Notes: generated from the sequence alone by a model not told the origin. Shown: positions 32,774-41,974, numbered from the stretch's first letter. The stretch: 64,000 nt of DNA from Ciceribacter sp. T2.26MG-112.2 (GCF_900492205.1 NZ_UEYQ01000012.1:51536-115535), one strand, 5' to 3'. Translations and numbers: made by a program.

Positions 32774-34682
32774 CGCTCGGCACCGCCCCTTGCGCGTAGA
32801 GGCGCCGCAGCAGCGCCTCGTACTGATGCTCGTCCAGTTCCAGCGACAGGACGGCCCCGTCGCCGGTGGTCTCGAGCACGAAGGCCTGCATATCGCCGAT
32901 ATCGCGGATCTTGAGCTCGACCGCCTCCCCAGGCAATAGCTGAACGCCGCGAATGCGCGCGGTCCCCTCGGTGAGGTCGGTGAGCCAGACCCGCTTCAGC
33001 CGGCCGTCGGCGAGGATGACACAGCGTTCCGGATGGTCGGCCAGGTGCTGCTCCACCCGCGGCAGCTCGACACAGACGGTGATCGCCACGCTGAGGATCA
33101 AAAGGTTGTAGATCGTCCAGAACAGGATGACATATTTGCCGTCCCCGGAATCGGAGAAGGCAAAGCTGTCGAAGGCGATGCCGAGCAGCAGGCCCAGCGC
33201 CGTCAGCGACAGCAGGATGAGAAAGGGCATCATCATCCGCCATTGGATGACGACCCTTGTCCGGTCGCCCCCCTTGGCGGTGACGCTGAACGGATGCCCC
33301 TTCGGCCGGATCAGCCCGACCACGGCGGCGCGCGTGATCGGGATCGCGCCGAGCAATTGGCTCACATCGTTGACGATCGGAACGATCAGCCCGGACGAGA
33401 CGAAGTTCAGCGCGAACAGCACCCAGAAATAATAGGGCACGAAGTAGAAGACGACATCCGCCAGGCTCGCCTCGACGACGGTGACGTTGAAGAACCAGTA
33501 GAGCAGCGGAAAGACCATGCAGGCGATGCGGAAGGAAAAGCTCGTCAGCCAGAACATCACCGAATCGACGACGCTTAAGCGGTCGCGCAGCCTCAGGCGG
33601 CTTTCGGCGAGGGGGCCCACGCGGCTGCGCGCGATCTGCATCAGCCCGAGGCACCAGCGCGCCCGCTGCGTCACATATTCCTTGAGGCCCTCCGGCGCCA
33701 GGCCCTCGGTCAGCGCCTCGTTGAGATAGACCGTCCGCCACCCCGCCTCCTGGAGCACCAGGGTCAGCATGAAGTCCTCGGTCACGCTCTCCGTCGGAAA
33801 GCCGCCGACGGCCTCTACCGCCTGCCAGCGGACGATCGACGAGGTGCCGCAGCAGAACGCGATGCCCCAGGCGTCCCGGCTCGGCTGCAGGTGATCGAAG
33901 AAGAAGCGCTGCTCGTCGGGATAGGATCGGCTCAGCCCGAGATTGTGCTGGATCGGGTCGGGATTGAAGAAGTGCTGCGGGGTCTGGACGAGACCGACGT
34001 CCGGGGCGTGAAACAGCGCCAGCGCCCGCGAGATGAAATCGGCATGGGGAACGAAGTCGGCATCGAGAACGGCGACGAAATCCGGCGGATGCGGATCAGA
34101 GGCGAGCACGCCCAGCGCGTGGTTGATATTGCCGGCCTTGGAGCCGAGGTTGTCGGCGCGGCGCAGATAGCGCACCCGCTGGCCTTTACAGAAGTCGCGC
34201 AGCCAGTCGCGCCGTCCGTCGTCGAGGATGAGCACGTCGCAGTTCGGATGATGGCTCGCCTTCGCCCCGACGATCGTCCGTTCGAGCACGTCGCGCTGCT
34301 CGTTATAGGTCGCGATCAGGATCGCCACCTTCGGCGGATCAGGCTCCCACCAGGCCAGATTGCGATCGGCCTCCTGCGAACGCGAGCCGGTCCGGCTGAG
34401 GATGGCGAAGGCGCTGAGCGAGGACAGGCCGGCCGCCGCCTCGGAAAGAAAGAAGGACCAGCTGAACAGGCAGTCCCAGGTCAGGCCGACAGGGGCAAGC
34501 GTCTCGGTTGCCCGCCACCAGAGATAGCGCAGCGTGAGCAGGGCGGCGACGGAAAACAGGCCGGCCCGGTGCCAGCTGTTCTTCGGGTCCAGCACGTCGT
34601 CCAGCAGCAGGGCCGCACCGACGAGGAGCAGCGCCAGCATCGCCACGGACTGGACCTCGCTGCCGAGGAGGAGGCTTTCCAT
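32712..34682 (-). CDS. BgsA-like processive family 2 glycosyltransferase (candidate mixed-linkage beta-glucan synthase)
   Basis: The 656-residue membrane protein has N-terminal helices (about 12-30, 40-58, 72-95), a GT2 domain with the cellulose-synthase set DDG (154-156), DAD (207-209), TED (301-303) and QRARW (339-343), then four or more membrane helices and a C-terminal PilZ-like domain (about 545-655, RVWLTDLTEGTARI). The arrangement, size and upstream HlyD partner match BgsA of Sinorhizobium meliloti, which makes a linear (1-3)(1-4)-beta-glucan and is activated by c-di-GMP. The PilZ motif is degenerate. A plain cellulose synthase is less likely, because no bcsB/C/Z genes are present. Confidence 0.8.
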   Translation of the reverse strand: MESLLLGSEVQSVAMLALLLVGAALLLDDVLDPKNSWHRAGLFSVAALLTLRYLWWRATETLAPVGLTWDCLFSWSFFLSEAAAGLSSLSAFAILSRTGSRSQEADRNLAWWEPDPPKVAILIATYNEQRDVLERTIVGAKASHHPNCDVLILDDGRRDWLRDFCKGQRVRYLRRADNLGSKAGNINHALGVLASDPHPPDFVAVLDADFVPHADFISRALALFHAPDVGLVQTPQHFFNPDPIQHNLGLSRSYPDEQRFFFDHLQPSRDAWGIAFCCGTSSIVRWQAVEAVGGFPTESVTEDFMLTLVLQEAGWRTVYLNEALTEGLAPEGLKEYVTQRARWCLGLMQIARSRVGPLAESRLRLRDRLSVVDSVMFWLTSFSFRIACMVFPLLYWFFNVTVVEASLADVVFYFVPYYFWVLFALNFVSSGLIVPIVNDVSQLLGAIPITRAAVVGLIRPKGHPFSVTAKGGDRTRVVIQWRMMMPFLILLSLTALGLLLGIAFDSFAFSDSGDGKYVILFWTIYNLLILSVAITVCVELPRVEQHLADHPERCVILADGRLKRVWLTDLTEGTARIRGVQLLPGEAVELKIRDIGDMQAFVLETTGDGAVLSLELDEHQYEALLRRLYAQGAVPSVTSTRLSAVLGEALSRLERR

Positions 34683-34684
34683 CG

Positions 34685-35878
34685 TCAGTTCCAGAGCCGC
34701 CGGAGCCAGTCCAGCGGACGGTTTTCCAAAAACACCCGCCCGGTACGGCCGATGAGGCAGCGCAATTCTTCGTCCTCGCGCAGCGCCGGCACGTCGAGGG
34801 TGACGTCGAAACGCCCGAGATGACGCTCGCTGGGGGCAATCGCCAGGTTGTCGTAGACGGCGGAGGCCCCGGAGCCGGCGACACGGGTGACCGTCCCTTG
34901 CAGCAGCCGGCCGCTGCCGTTCATGCGGAACGAGGCCGAGCTGCCCGGCTCGATGCCGTTATAGACCCGCTCGGTTACGGAAAGCGTGACGATCGCCGAA
35001 TCGCAATCGACCAGCCGCAGCAGGTCCTGGCCCCGCTGGACGGTCTCGCCGGAAACAGCCAGATAGTCCCAGACGAGGCCGGACACATTGGCTTGCAGGG
35101 CCGAGGAGGTCAGCAGGTTGACGCGCAGCCGCTCCGTGCGGATCCTCGCCTCCAGGGCATTGAAGATCACCGACTGTGCCTCCGCATTGGCATCGATCTC
35201 GGCCTTGCGCGCCTGAAGCTCCGATATTCTCTGCCCGGAAGAGGGGGTGTCGTTATAGCCGTCGCCCAGAAGGATGCCGCGCTCGGCGGCACCCAGGTTG
35301 ATCCGGGCGACGCGGCTGGTCTCCTCCGCGTTTTTAAGGTTGAGCGCCGCGACTTCCGCCGATGACTGCGCTTCCTCGAGCGATTCCCCCGTCCTTATGC
35401 CCTGTTTGCTCAGCCGCCTGGAACGCTCCAGGCTGAGCTCGGCATAGCGCAGCCGCGCCTCAGCAGTGGAACGGCCGGCTTCGGCGCTCTCGACCATGGC
35501 ACGCAACTGCTCGGTTCTTTCCTTGCGATGGGACGCGGCCTGCGCGCGCAGCTCCTCGATCGCACTCTGGATGGCATTTGCCGTCCGGTCCAGCCTGTCG
35601 ATCTCCGCGAGCGTTTCGGCCCTTTCCTGGAGGAGATCGGAAAGCCGGATCGTGTCGACCAGCGGATCGGAGAGTGCGCCAAGCGTATCCCCGCGGCTGA
35701 TCCGCGCGCCGAGCGGGCGGGACACGAGCTGGAACGTGCCGGCGATCGGCGCCCGGATCGTGGTGACCCGTGCATTGACGAAGGCATCCGCGCTCACCCC
35801 CGCCGTCTGTTCCCGGAAGATGACGAACAGGGCGAGAAAGACGAAGGTCAGCCCCGCGATGATCTTGATCGACCTCAT
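34685..35878 (-). CDS. HlyD-type membrane fusion protein (BgsB-like) of the glucan locus
   Basis: The 397-residue protein has one N-terminal transmembrane helix (IIAGLTFVFLALFVIF), a lipoyl-like half (TTIRAPIAGTFQLVSRPLGARISRGD), a long coiled-coil hairpin (about 85-215), the second lipoyl half (ANVSGLVWDYLAVSGETVQRGQ) and beta-barrel C-terminus. It ends 2 bp before the glycosyltransferase ATG, so the two form an operon. In S. meliloti the corresponding BgsB is needed for glucan production. The start ATG has only a weak ribosome-binding site. A CtrA-like box lies about 200 bp upstream. Confidence 0.82.
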   Translation of the reverse strand: MRSIKIIAGLTFVFLALFVIFREQTAGVSADAFVNARVTTIRAPIAGTFQLVSRPLGARISRGDTLGALSDPLVDTIRLSDLLQERAETLAEIDRLDRTANAIQSAIEELRAQAASHRKERTEQLRAMVESAEAGRSTAEARLRYAELSLERSRRLSKQGIRTGESLEEAQSSAEVAALNLKNAEETSRVARINLGAAERGILLGDGYNDTPSSGQRISELQARKAEIDANAEAQSVIFNALEARIRTERLRVNLLTSSALQANVSGLVWDYLAVSGETVQRGQDLLRLVDCDSAIVTLSVTERVYNGIEPGSSASFRMNGSGRLLQGTVTRVAGSGASAVYDNLAIAPSERHLGRFDVTLDVPALREDEELRCLIGRTGRVFLENRPLDWLRRLWN

Positions 35879-36076
35879 GCTGGGAATGGCCCCCCGTACC
35901 GCGTGGGCGAAGCCGCGCAGACGACGGGAAGGGGCGGGTTGGAGGCTGCATTCCCATTGCCTTTGGCGGCGAAGTCATAGCCGTCGAGATTTCGGCCCAT
36001 CATGGACTCCTGCGTTGTGGCGTCTGGAAACATACCACGACAACGGGAGCCGGCAGGGGGGCACTGCCACCGGCGG

Positions 36077-36091
36077 TTAACACCGGCTTAA
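36077..36091. promoter_or_regulatory. CtrA-like box upstream of the bgsBA-like operon
   Basis: TTAA-CACCGGC-TTAA fits the CtrA consensus TTAA-N7-TTAA exactly. It lies in the 279-bp region between sufE and the HlyD-type gene, 199 bp from the latter's start codon. Confidence 0.45.
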
Positions 36092-36157
36092 CAGGATGGA
36101 TCAAATGGAAGACCATCTCCGCATCGGCCGGAGCATCATCCCCGGGCCTTCAAATCA

Positions 36158-36574
36158 TCACACCAGATGCCGCGCCGCCTCCTCGCGGATGCGCTGGATC
36201 ATCGAGCGCAGGCCGTTGGCGCGCTGGGCCGAGAGGTGCTCGATCAGCCCGAGTCTGGAAAACAGCTCGATGGCATCGAAGGCGACGATTTCCGAGGCGC
36301 GCTTGCCGGAATAGGCGGCGAGCACGATCGCCACCAGGCCACGCACGATATGCGCGTCCGAATCGCCGGCAAGGTCGATGACCGGGTCCGGGCCCTCATG
36401 CGGATGGGTCGAAAGCCAGACCTGGCTGGCGCAACCCTTGACCTTGTTTTCCGCCGTCCGCTCGCCTTCGGGAAGCTCGGGCAGTTCCTTGCCGAGCTCC
36501 ATGACGTAGCGCATCCGGTCCTCCCAGTCGTCCAGGAAGCCAAAATCCTCGGTCATCTGCGCAAGCGTCGTCAT
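36158..36574 (-). CDS. sufE: SufE-type sulfur acceptor protein
   Basis: The 138-residue protein has the SufE fold marks: FGFLDDWEDRMRYVMELGKELPELP, the catalytic cysteine in KVKGCASQVWL, DSDAHIVRGLVAIVLAAYSGK and FSRLGLIEHLSAQRANGL. SufE accepts persulfide from the desulfurase SufS for Fe-S cluster assembly. ATG 36574 is chosen because the conserved region starts there; further upstream lie a hairpin and short tandem repeats. No other suf gene is adjacent. Confidence 0.92.
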   Translation of the reverse strand: MTTLAQMTEDFGFLDDWEDRMRYVMELGKELPELPEGERTAENKVKGCASQVWLSTHPHEGPDPVIDLAGDSDAHIVRGLVAIVLAAYSGKRASEIVAFDAIELFSRLGLIEHLSAQRANGLRSMIQRIREEAARHLV

Positions 36575-36661
36575 GGGTGTCACATCCGGTTCAAGCATGG
36601 GTCGACCCGGTATAGGCGATCCGGGCGGGCATTTGAACCTTTGCGGCGGACGGCAGGCGGG

Positions 36662-36702
36662 GAAAAAGAAAAAGCCGCGAGGACAGGGGGTTCCTCGCGG
36701 CT
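36662..36702 (-). terminator. Intrinsic terminator for the DUF5330 gene
   Basis: AGCCGCGAGGA and TCCTCGCGGCT form a perfect 11-bp stem with an 8-nt loop. On the minus strand the stem is followed by TTTTTCTTTTTCC. It lies about 190 bp after the DUF5330 stop and 90 bp before the sufE start. Confidence 0.8.
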
Positions 36703-36725
36703 CGGCAAAGGGCCGAAGTTTCCTG

Positions 36726-36756
36726 TGGGACAGGCAGACAGACAGGCAGACAGGCA
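36726..36756. repeat. Short tandem CAGACAGG-type repeat
   Basis: The stretch GGGACAGGCAGACAGACAGG and its continuation consists of GACAGGCA/GACA units, about 30 bp. It lies between the terminator and the DUF5330 gene and is potentially slippage-prone. No coding use is likely. Confidence 0.5.
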
Positions 36757-36888
36757 ACCGAGCATGGCCCGGATGGGCAAGGCATGCTCCGCTGCAAGCG
36801 GAGATCCGGGGCCGCCAATCGGCCCTGGGGAATTGTCGGGAGGCGGCGCCGCGTGCCTTTCGGCGGTGGCGGCCGTGCCGGGGTCGGG

Positions 36889-37341
36889 TTACGACTTGGG
36901 CGGGGTATAGGGTTTCGGCAGGTTGTCCTTCCGCGGGCGGCTCGCCGGGATGACCGTGCCCGTGGTGACGATATCGGTGACGGCCTCGGCCTGTGCGGGC
37001 GCGGCTTCCGCGCTCAGCGACGGCCGGGCGGGCTCATCTTCGGCGACCGCCTGTTCGCCGTCGTCGGCAAACTGGCTGTCGAGGATCTGGTAGGCGACCA
37101 GCGCGCCTTCGCGGGCTCGTTCGCCCAGAAGCTTGAAGGTTTCGGCGCCCTTTTCGCAGACGTCCGGCTTTTCCGTGCAGATGGCGGAGAGATAGTGATA
37201 GGCGTCGGTCGCCGCCACGATCGCATCGCCGATTTCAAGGCTGGGGCCCTCGGCGGCATCCTGTGCCGGCTGGCTGCCGAAGAACGACAGCACCACCAGC
37301 GTCATCGAGCACCAGAAAGCTCCCTTGATCAGAAACCACAT
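36889..37341 (-). CDS. DUF5330 domain protein, membrane-anchored
   Basis: The 150-residue protein has one N-terminal transmembrane segment (MWFLIKGAFWCSMTLVVLSFFG), a helical region EIGDAIVAATDAYHYLSAICTEKPDVCEKGAETFKLLGERAREGA with two cysteines, and a proline-rich tail ending KPYTPPKS. This is the DUF5330 layout known in Rhizobiales; function is unknown. ATG 37341 follows GGTGAAG; TTG 37353 and GTG 37350 are alternatives. It diverges from the histidine kinase gene. Confidence 0.8.
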   Translation of the reverse strand: MWFLIKGAFWCSMTLVVLSFFGSQPAQDAAEGPSLEIGDAIVAATDAYHYLSAICTEKPDVCEKGAETFKLLGERAREGALVAYQILDSQFADDGEQAVAEDEPARPSLSAEAAPAQAEAVTDIVTTGTVIPASRPRKDNLPKPYTPPKS

Positions 37342-37817
37342 CGTCTTCACCAATCCCGTTTTGCCCGTCCCAAAACCGTTTTCCGGTCATTGTCGGGTCG
37401 TGCCGGGTTGTCTCCCGGACTTGTGAGGGCAAGCTATCGCCGCGGTGCAAAGATCGCTTTGCAAAACCCGCTCGGATTTGTCTCAAATTTGAACGAATGA
37501 AAGTCTGGCGACCCTTCATCCGGCATTTCCATCAAACTTTACCGACCGTCGTTAAGCATAATTGTGGCGACCGCCCGGCAATCCACCGCTTCTCGGCCGG
37601 CGGGCCGGACACAAATCTTAACGCGATCAGGAAAACACTGACAAATCCGACGCTTACGCCCCGTTAACCACGTTTTCGAAAGCTCCCCCCATGTGTCCCG
37701 TTATGGGGCTTCAGGGGGTGTTCCGGGGCCTTCGGGGGGCCTTGCCTTATCTTTTCCTTAAGCGCGGCGGGCCTAAGGTCGGGGCCTCGAAAACGAACAG
37801 TTTCGCGGATTTTTGGC
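37342..37817. other. 476-bp divergent intergenic region upstream of the histidine kinase
   Basis: No gene is seen. It contains several TTAA words (near 37553, 37619, 37664) but none spaced as a full CtrA box, an imperfect GGGG/CCCC-rich hairpin around 37685-37740, and CCTTA...TAAGG near 37755-37778. Promoters for both flanking genes must lie here. Confidence 0.35.
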
Positions 37818-39365
37818 GTGCAAGTATTGCGTAACATGGCTGACAGGGCGAAGGCGATTTTCGATCGCATGGCCGGCAAATGCCTCGCCTCTGAGGCGGA
37901 TGGCAGGAAAGCCGATCCGCGCGAGATCGCGGCCCTGCGCCGCCTGGCCGCGGGCTTTGCCCTGATGCTCGCCACCGTGCCGGTCGCACTCTCCTTTCAC
38001 TACGGTCCGGCGGTCGCCATGCCGCTCGGCTTTGCCGTCGTCGTCTCGCTGTTCCTGGTCAGCGCCGTGGCGCTCGTCACCCTGCGCCGCGCGGAGACGG
38101 GCACCGCCGCCGAAAGCGGCAGCGAGGAAGCGGCACCGTCGCCCTTCGACGTCTGCCCCGGGCTGATGCTCAGCCTCGACACGGCCGGGCAGGTATGCGA
38201 GGCAGCCGGACGCGACCGCGACATGTTCCTGTCCTTCCTGCGTGATCCTTTCGGCCGGCCCTTCGTCGACCAGGTGCATGTCTCCGACCGGATCGCCTTC
38301 ATCCAGGCGCTCGACGACCTGCGCCAGGGCGCCGATGCCGTCGTCATCGACCTGCGCCTCGACCGCACGGTGATCGGCCTCGACCAGGCACAGTTCATGA
38401 ACGTGCGCATGGACATGACCGCCACGCGCGGCCGGGACGGCCAGCTGGCCTTCGTCTTTGCCCAACTGCTCGACATCGCCGGCGAAATGTCGATCCGCAC
38501 CGTCGCCTTGGAAAAGGAAGACGAGGCCGCGGCCGCGCACGAGGCGAAGTCGCGCTTCCTCGCCGCCGTGAGCCACGAACTCAGGACGCCGCTCAATGCG
38601 ATCCTCGGTTTCTCCGACATCCTCGCCGGCGAGTATTTCGGCAAGCTCGAGAACGATCGCCAGCGCGAATATGTGCAGCTGATCCGCCAGTCTGGCGCCC
38701 ATCTCCTGTCGGTCGTCAACGCCATGCTCGACATGTCGAAGATCGAGGCCGGCCGCTATGAACTGGTGCTCGAGCCCTTCATGATCGGCGATGCCGTGAC
38801 CGAATGCGAGCAGATGCTGTCGCTGCAGGCCGAAAACAAGGGTGTGAGGCTCACCAGCCGGGTTGCCCGCGGGCTGGGCGAGGTCGTCGCCGATGGACGC
38901 GCCGTCAGACAGGTCTTGATCAATCTCGTCGGCAATGCCATCAAGTTCACGCAAGGCGGCGGCGCCGTCATCGTCGATGCCAGCCGCGAGGGCGACGACC
39001 TGAAGATCGTCGTCTCCGACACGGGCATCGGCATCGCGCCGGAAAAGATGGCGCTGATCGGCCGGCCCTTCACCCAGGTCCATGCCGACCTGAGCCGCGC
39101 CTATGAAGGTTCGGGGCTCGGTCTGTCGCTGGTCAAGGGCCTGACCGCGCTGCATGGCGGCACGTTCCAGATGGAAAGCCTGCCGGGCGTCGGCACCGTC
39201 GTCACCGTCCGCCTGCCGGCCGATGGGTCCGGTGCGCTGATCGACGCCGCCGAAGGACACAACACGGTCGAATTCCCGCCGCGGCTCAAGCCTGCGGATT
39301 GGCCGGCCGCGATGGAAAGTGAGAGAGAGACTGCCTATGACGAAGCGAAAGCGAAAATCGCCTGA
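37818..39365 (+). CDS. Membrane sensor histidine kinase (DivJ/PdhS-like)
   Basis: The 515-residue protein has two transmembrane helices (about residues 38-60 and 64-90), a PAS-like region (about 110-235), then a HisKA domain with phospho-acceptor His253 in SHELRTPLNAILGFSDILAG and an HATPase domain with N-box NLVGNAIKFTQ, G1 DTGIGIAP and G2 GSGLGLSLVKGL. The HisKA sequence resembles the DivJ/PleC/PdhS group that phosphorylates DivK in the alphaproteobacterial cell-cycle circuit; membership needs a tree. No response regulator is adjacent. The start could be GTG 37818 or ATG 37836. It overlaps the next gene by 29 bp. Confidence 0.85.
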   Translation: MQVLRNMADRAKAIFDRMAGKCLASEADGRKADPREIAALRRLAAGFALMLATVPVALSFHYGPAVAMPLGFAVVVSLFLVSAVALVTLRRAETGTAAESGSEEAAPSPFDVCPGLMLSLDTAGQVCEAAGRDRDMFLSFLRDPFGRPFVDQVHVSDRIAFIQALDDLRQGADAVVIDLRLDRTVIGLDQAQFMNVRMDMTATRGRDGQLAFVFAQLLDIAGEMSIRTVALEKEDEAAAAHEAKSRFLAAVSHELRTPLNAILGFSDILAGEYFGKLENDRQREYVQLIRQSGAHLLSVVNAMLDMSKIEAGRYELVLEPFMIGDAVTECEQMLSLQAENKGVRLTSRVARGLGEVVADGRAVRQVLINLVGNAIKFTQGGGAVIVDASREGDDLKIVVSDTGIGIAPEKMALIGRPFTQVHADLSRAYEGSGLGLSLVKGLTALHGGTFQMESLPGVGTVVTVRLPADGSGALIDAAEGHNTVEFPPRLKPADWPAAMESERETAYDEAKAKIA

Positions 39366-40317
39366 GAGAAAGCCGGCCCTTAAGGTGGCCGGCCTTCTGC
39401 TCGAAGGCGTTGGCGCTGTGGCGCGCCTCGTCGGCCGTTATCCGCGGTCGGTGGGCGGCTTTTCCGCCTTTGCCGTCGCCTTCGGCTTCGTCGCCGCCAA
39501 TGCGCTCTGGTACCAGCCGGGCCATCACCCGTCGCCGATCTTCTCGACCCGCGACGTGAGCGATTTCAATGCGCTGGCCGGCATTACCCGCCATCCACAG
39601 GTCGAGCCGGACCCGGCCGAAGTCACCAGCTTCAAGATCGAGCGCGCGACTGAGGCCTCGGCCGAGGGCAACCTGGCCGCCGCACCCGGGGACAAGCCTG
39701 CCGCTGCGCCGCAAAGCGCTGCCGCGACCTCCGTCCAGCCGTCCGACGCCGCCCCGGTTGCCACCGCCGAGAATGCCGCGCTGGTCGTCTCCGTGCAAAA
39801 CGAACTTGCCCGGCGCGGCCTCTATGACGGTCTTGCCGATGGCGTGATCGGCCCGCGCACCGAGGCCGCGATCACCGTCTTCCAGAAGTCGATCGGCGTC
39901 GAGGCGAACGGCCTTGTCGGTCCGGAACTGCTGGCTGCGCTGAAGGCCGACCGCAGCGTCACCGCCGCCGTGCCGAAAAGCCGCCCGCCGGAGGACCTGA
40001 GCGCCTCCGCCGCCGACCCGGTCGCCGCCGCCATCCGCAATGCCTCCAAGGTCGTCACAACCGCGCCGGTCTCAAGGGACCCAACCCCCGCGGCCCTTCC
40101 TGTTTCGCTGCGCGGCACCGCCGCCGATGCGGCGCTGATCATGGAAATCCAGCGGGGGCTTGCCAACATCGCCTATACCGATGTCAGCGTCGATGGCGTG
40201 GCCGGCGAGCAGACCCGCAACGCCATCCGCCGCTTCGAGCGCCACTACCGCCTGCCGGAAACCGGCGAGCCGAGCGAGACCGTGCTAAAGAAGCTCCGCG
40301 ACATCGGCGCTCTTTGA
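39337..40317 (+). CDS. Membrane-anchored protein with two peptidoglycan-binding domains
   Basis: The 326-residue protein has a basic cytoplasmic start (MTKRKRKSPERKP), one transmembrane helix (about 42-60), an Ala/Pro-rich linker, and two PG_binding_1 domains: about 140-195 (VQNELARRGLYDGLADGVIG) and about 265-325 (GVAGEQTRNAIRRFERHY). It probably anchors to or senses periplasmic murein. ATG 39337 lies within the 3' end of the kinase gene and follows GAGAGA, so translation is likely coupled. The conserved order suggests a link to envelope or division signalling. Confidence 0.85.
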   Translation: MTKRKRKSPERKPALKVAGLLLEGVGAVARLVGRYPRSVGGFSAFAVAFGFVAANALWYQPGHHPSPIFSTRDVSDFNALAGITRHPQVEPDPAEVTSFKIERATEASAEGNLAAAPGDKPAAAPQSAAATSVQPSDAAPVATAENAALVVSVQNELARRGLYDGLADGVIGPRTEAAITVFQKSIGVEANGLVGPELLAALKADRSVTAAVPKSRPPEDLSASAADPVAAAIRNASKVVTTAPVSRDPTPAALPVSLRGTAADAALIMEIQRGLANIAYTDVSVDGVAGEQTRNAIRRFERHYRLPETGEPSETVLKKLRDIGAL

Positions 40318-40350
40318 CGCATCCGGCGACGTCGCACCGGGACATCGTTA

Positions 40351-40376
40351 ATTCGCATATGTTCAGATTTGCGAAT
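40351..40376. promoter_or_regulatory. Inverted repeat upstream of the chemotaxis receptor gene
   Basis: ATTCGCA and TGCGAAT are separated by 12 bp, 50 bp before the receptor ATG and 34 bp after the previous stop. It could be an operator or a weak terminator stem; no U-run follows on either strand. Confidence 0.3.
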
Positions 40377-40425
40377 CCTTAACCGTGAAGCGTCACAATC
40401 GCGCATTCCCGGGGGAGGATCTGCA

Positions 40426-41898
40426 ATGAATGCAAGCAACAGTCTGGCCTTGCCAGAAGAATTCACGGAGGCGCTGCCTGCCGAAGAGCCGGCCGAACGA
40501 CACGAGGCGGCCGACGCCGAGACGCTGCGCCGCATCGTCACCAAGCTCGCCGACGAGGCCTCGACGCTCGGCATCGACCTGGTCGATATCGCCGGCGCGA
40601 TCCAGGACGTCGCCGCCATGTCGAAGCGCCATGCCTCGACCTTTGACGAGGTGACGCGCACCGCGCTCTCCATCGCCGAAACCAACAAGACGGTCGCTTC
40701 CTCGCTGCGCGCCACCGACGAGACCGCCGTCGAGGCCCGCCGCATGCTGGGCGAATCCTCCACGCGGCTGTCCGGCGCGGTCGGCAAGATCGACCTGATG
40801 GTCGAAGCCTCCCAGGAGATCTCGACCGAGATCGGCTCCTTCTCCGTCTCTCTCGCCAATGTCGACAAGGTCGCCGAGGAGATCGGCGCGATCGCCCGCC
40901 AGACCAATCTTCTCGCGCTCAATGCCGCGATCGAGGCGGCCCGCGCCGGCGAGGCGGGCAAGGGCTTTGCCGTGGTCGCCGCCGAGATCCGCGCCCTGTC
41001 CTTGCAGACCTCGCAGGCCACCGGCTCGATCCAGCAGACGCTGAACGAGATCCGCGGCAAGATCACCCGCCTGTCCGAGGCCGGCCAGGGCGCCAGCGAA
41101 AGCGCGCTCGCCGTGCGCGAGACCTCGCAGGCGATGAACAATTCCTTCGGCACGATGGAACAGGTCATCACCCGCATCCTCGACGGCTCGAGCGTCATGG
41201 CCAGGACCACCGACACGGTCGACCGCCAATGCGCCGAATTCGTCGGCACGCTCAATGTCATGGCCGCCGAGGTGTCGGAATCCGACACCGCCCTGCAGAA
41301 TGCCGCGACCCGCGTCGACCGCGTCGTCGCGCTGTCGGAAACGCTGATCCAGCTTACCGCATCGGCCGGCATCGAGACGCACGACAGTCCGTGGATCAAC
41401 GCCGCCTGCGATGTCGCGGCCCAGATCTCCGCCACCTTCCAGCGCGGCGTCGATAGCGGCCGCATCGGCATGAGCGCGCTGTTCGACCGCAATTACCGGC
41501 CGATCCCCGGCACCGATCCGGTGCAGATGATGGCGGCCTTCACCGACTTCACCGACCAGGTCCTGCCCGCCATTCTCGAACCGGTGCTCAACCTGTCCGA
41601 TCGCGTCGGCTTCTGCGCCGCGGTCGACACCAATGGCTACCTGCCGACCCACAACAGGAAGTTCTCCGCTCCGCAGCGCCCCGGCGATCCGGTATGGAAC
41701 ACCGCCAACTGCCGCAACCGCCGCATCTTCGCCGATCGCGTCGGCCTGTCCGCCGGCCGCTCGACCGCGCCTTTCCTCGTCCAGACCTATCGGCGCGACA
41801 TGGGCGGCGGCAATTTCGTCGTGATGAAGGATATTTCCGCCCCGATCATCGTCTCCGGCCGCCACTGGGGCGGCCTCAGGCTGGCGATCCGCGTCTAG
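40426..41898 (+). CDS. Soluble methyl-accepting chemotaxis protein with a C-terminal sensor-like domain
   Basis: The 490-residue protein has no membrane segment. The MCP signalling coiled coil lies around residues 60-300 with the conserved hairpin tip [25 protein letters not shown] distinct C-terminal domain follows (about 325-490) with [40 protein letters not shown] and [15 protein letters not shown]. That domain is conserved in alphaproteobacterial receptors and looks cache/PAS-like, but I know no ligand for it. GGAGG lies 8 nt before the ATG. The protein presumably forms cytoplasmic arrays. Confidence 0.87.
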   Translation: MNASNSLALPEEFTEALPAEEPAERHEAADAETLRRIVTKLADEASTLGIDLVDIAGAIQDVAAMSKRHASTFDEVTRTALSIAETNKTVASSLRATDETAVEARRMLGESSTRLSGAVGKIDLMVEASQEISTEIGSFSVSLANVDKVAEEIGAIARQTNLLALNAAIEAARAGEAGKGFAVVAAEIRALSLQTSQATGSIQQTLNEIRGKITRLSEAGQGASESALAVRETSQAMNNSFGTMEQVITRILDGSSVMARTTDTVDRQCAEFVGTLNVMAAEVSESDTALQNAATRVDRVVALSETLIQLTASAGIETHDSPWINAACDVAAQISATFQRGVDSGRIGMSALFDRNYRPIPGTDPVQMMAAFTDFTDQVLPAILEPVLNLSDRVGFCAAVDTNGYLPTHNRKFSAPQRPGDPVWNTANCRNRRIFADRVGLSAGRSTAPFLVQTYRRDMGGGNFVVMKDISAPIIVSGRHWGGLRLAIRV

Positions 41899-41974
41899 CC
41901 GGCGTGCGGCTGCAGGTGGCGTTGGCGGGTCAGGCAAGCCGGGCCCGGCCAGCACGTGGTCGGTGGGGGCAGGG

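Noticed and set aside
36726..36756. CRISPR-like repeat array
   Set aside because: The repeat units are about 4-8 bp with no spacers, so it is a short tandem repeat. No CRISPR array is seen elsewhere in the window.
37773..39260. 495-codon minus-strand open frame opposite the histidine kinase
   Set aside because: It has no domain signature; the kinase motifs on the plus strand explain the region.
40393..41955. 520-codon minus-strand open frame opposite the chemotaxis receptor
   Set aside because: It is an antisense shadow of a GC-rich coiled-coil gene, with low-complexity Asp/Gly/Arg sequence.
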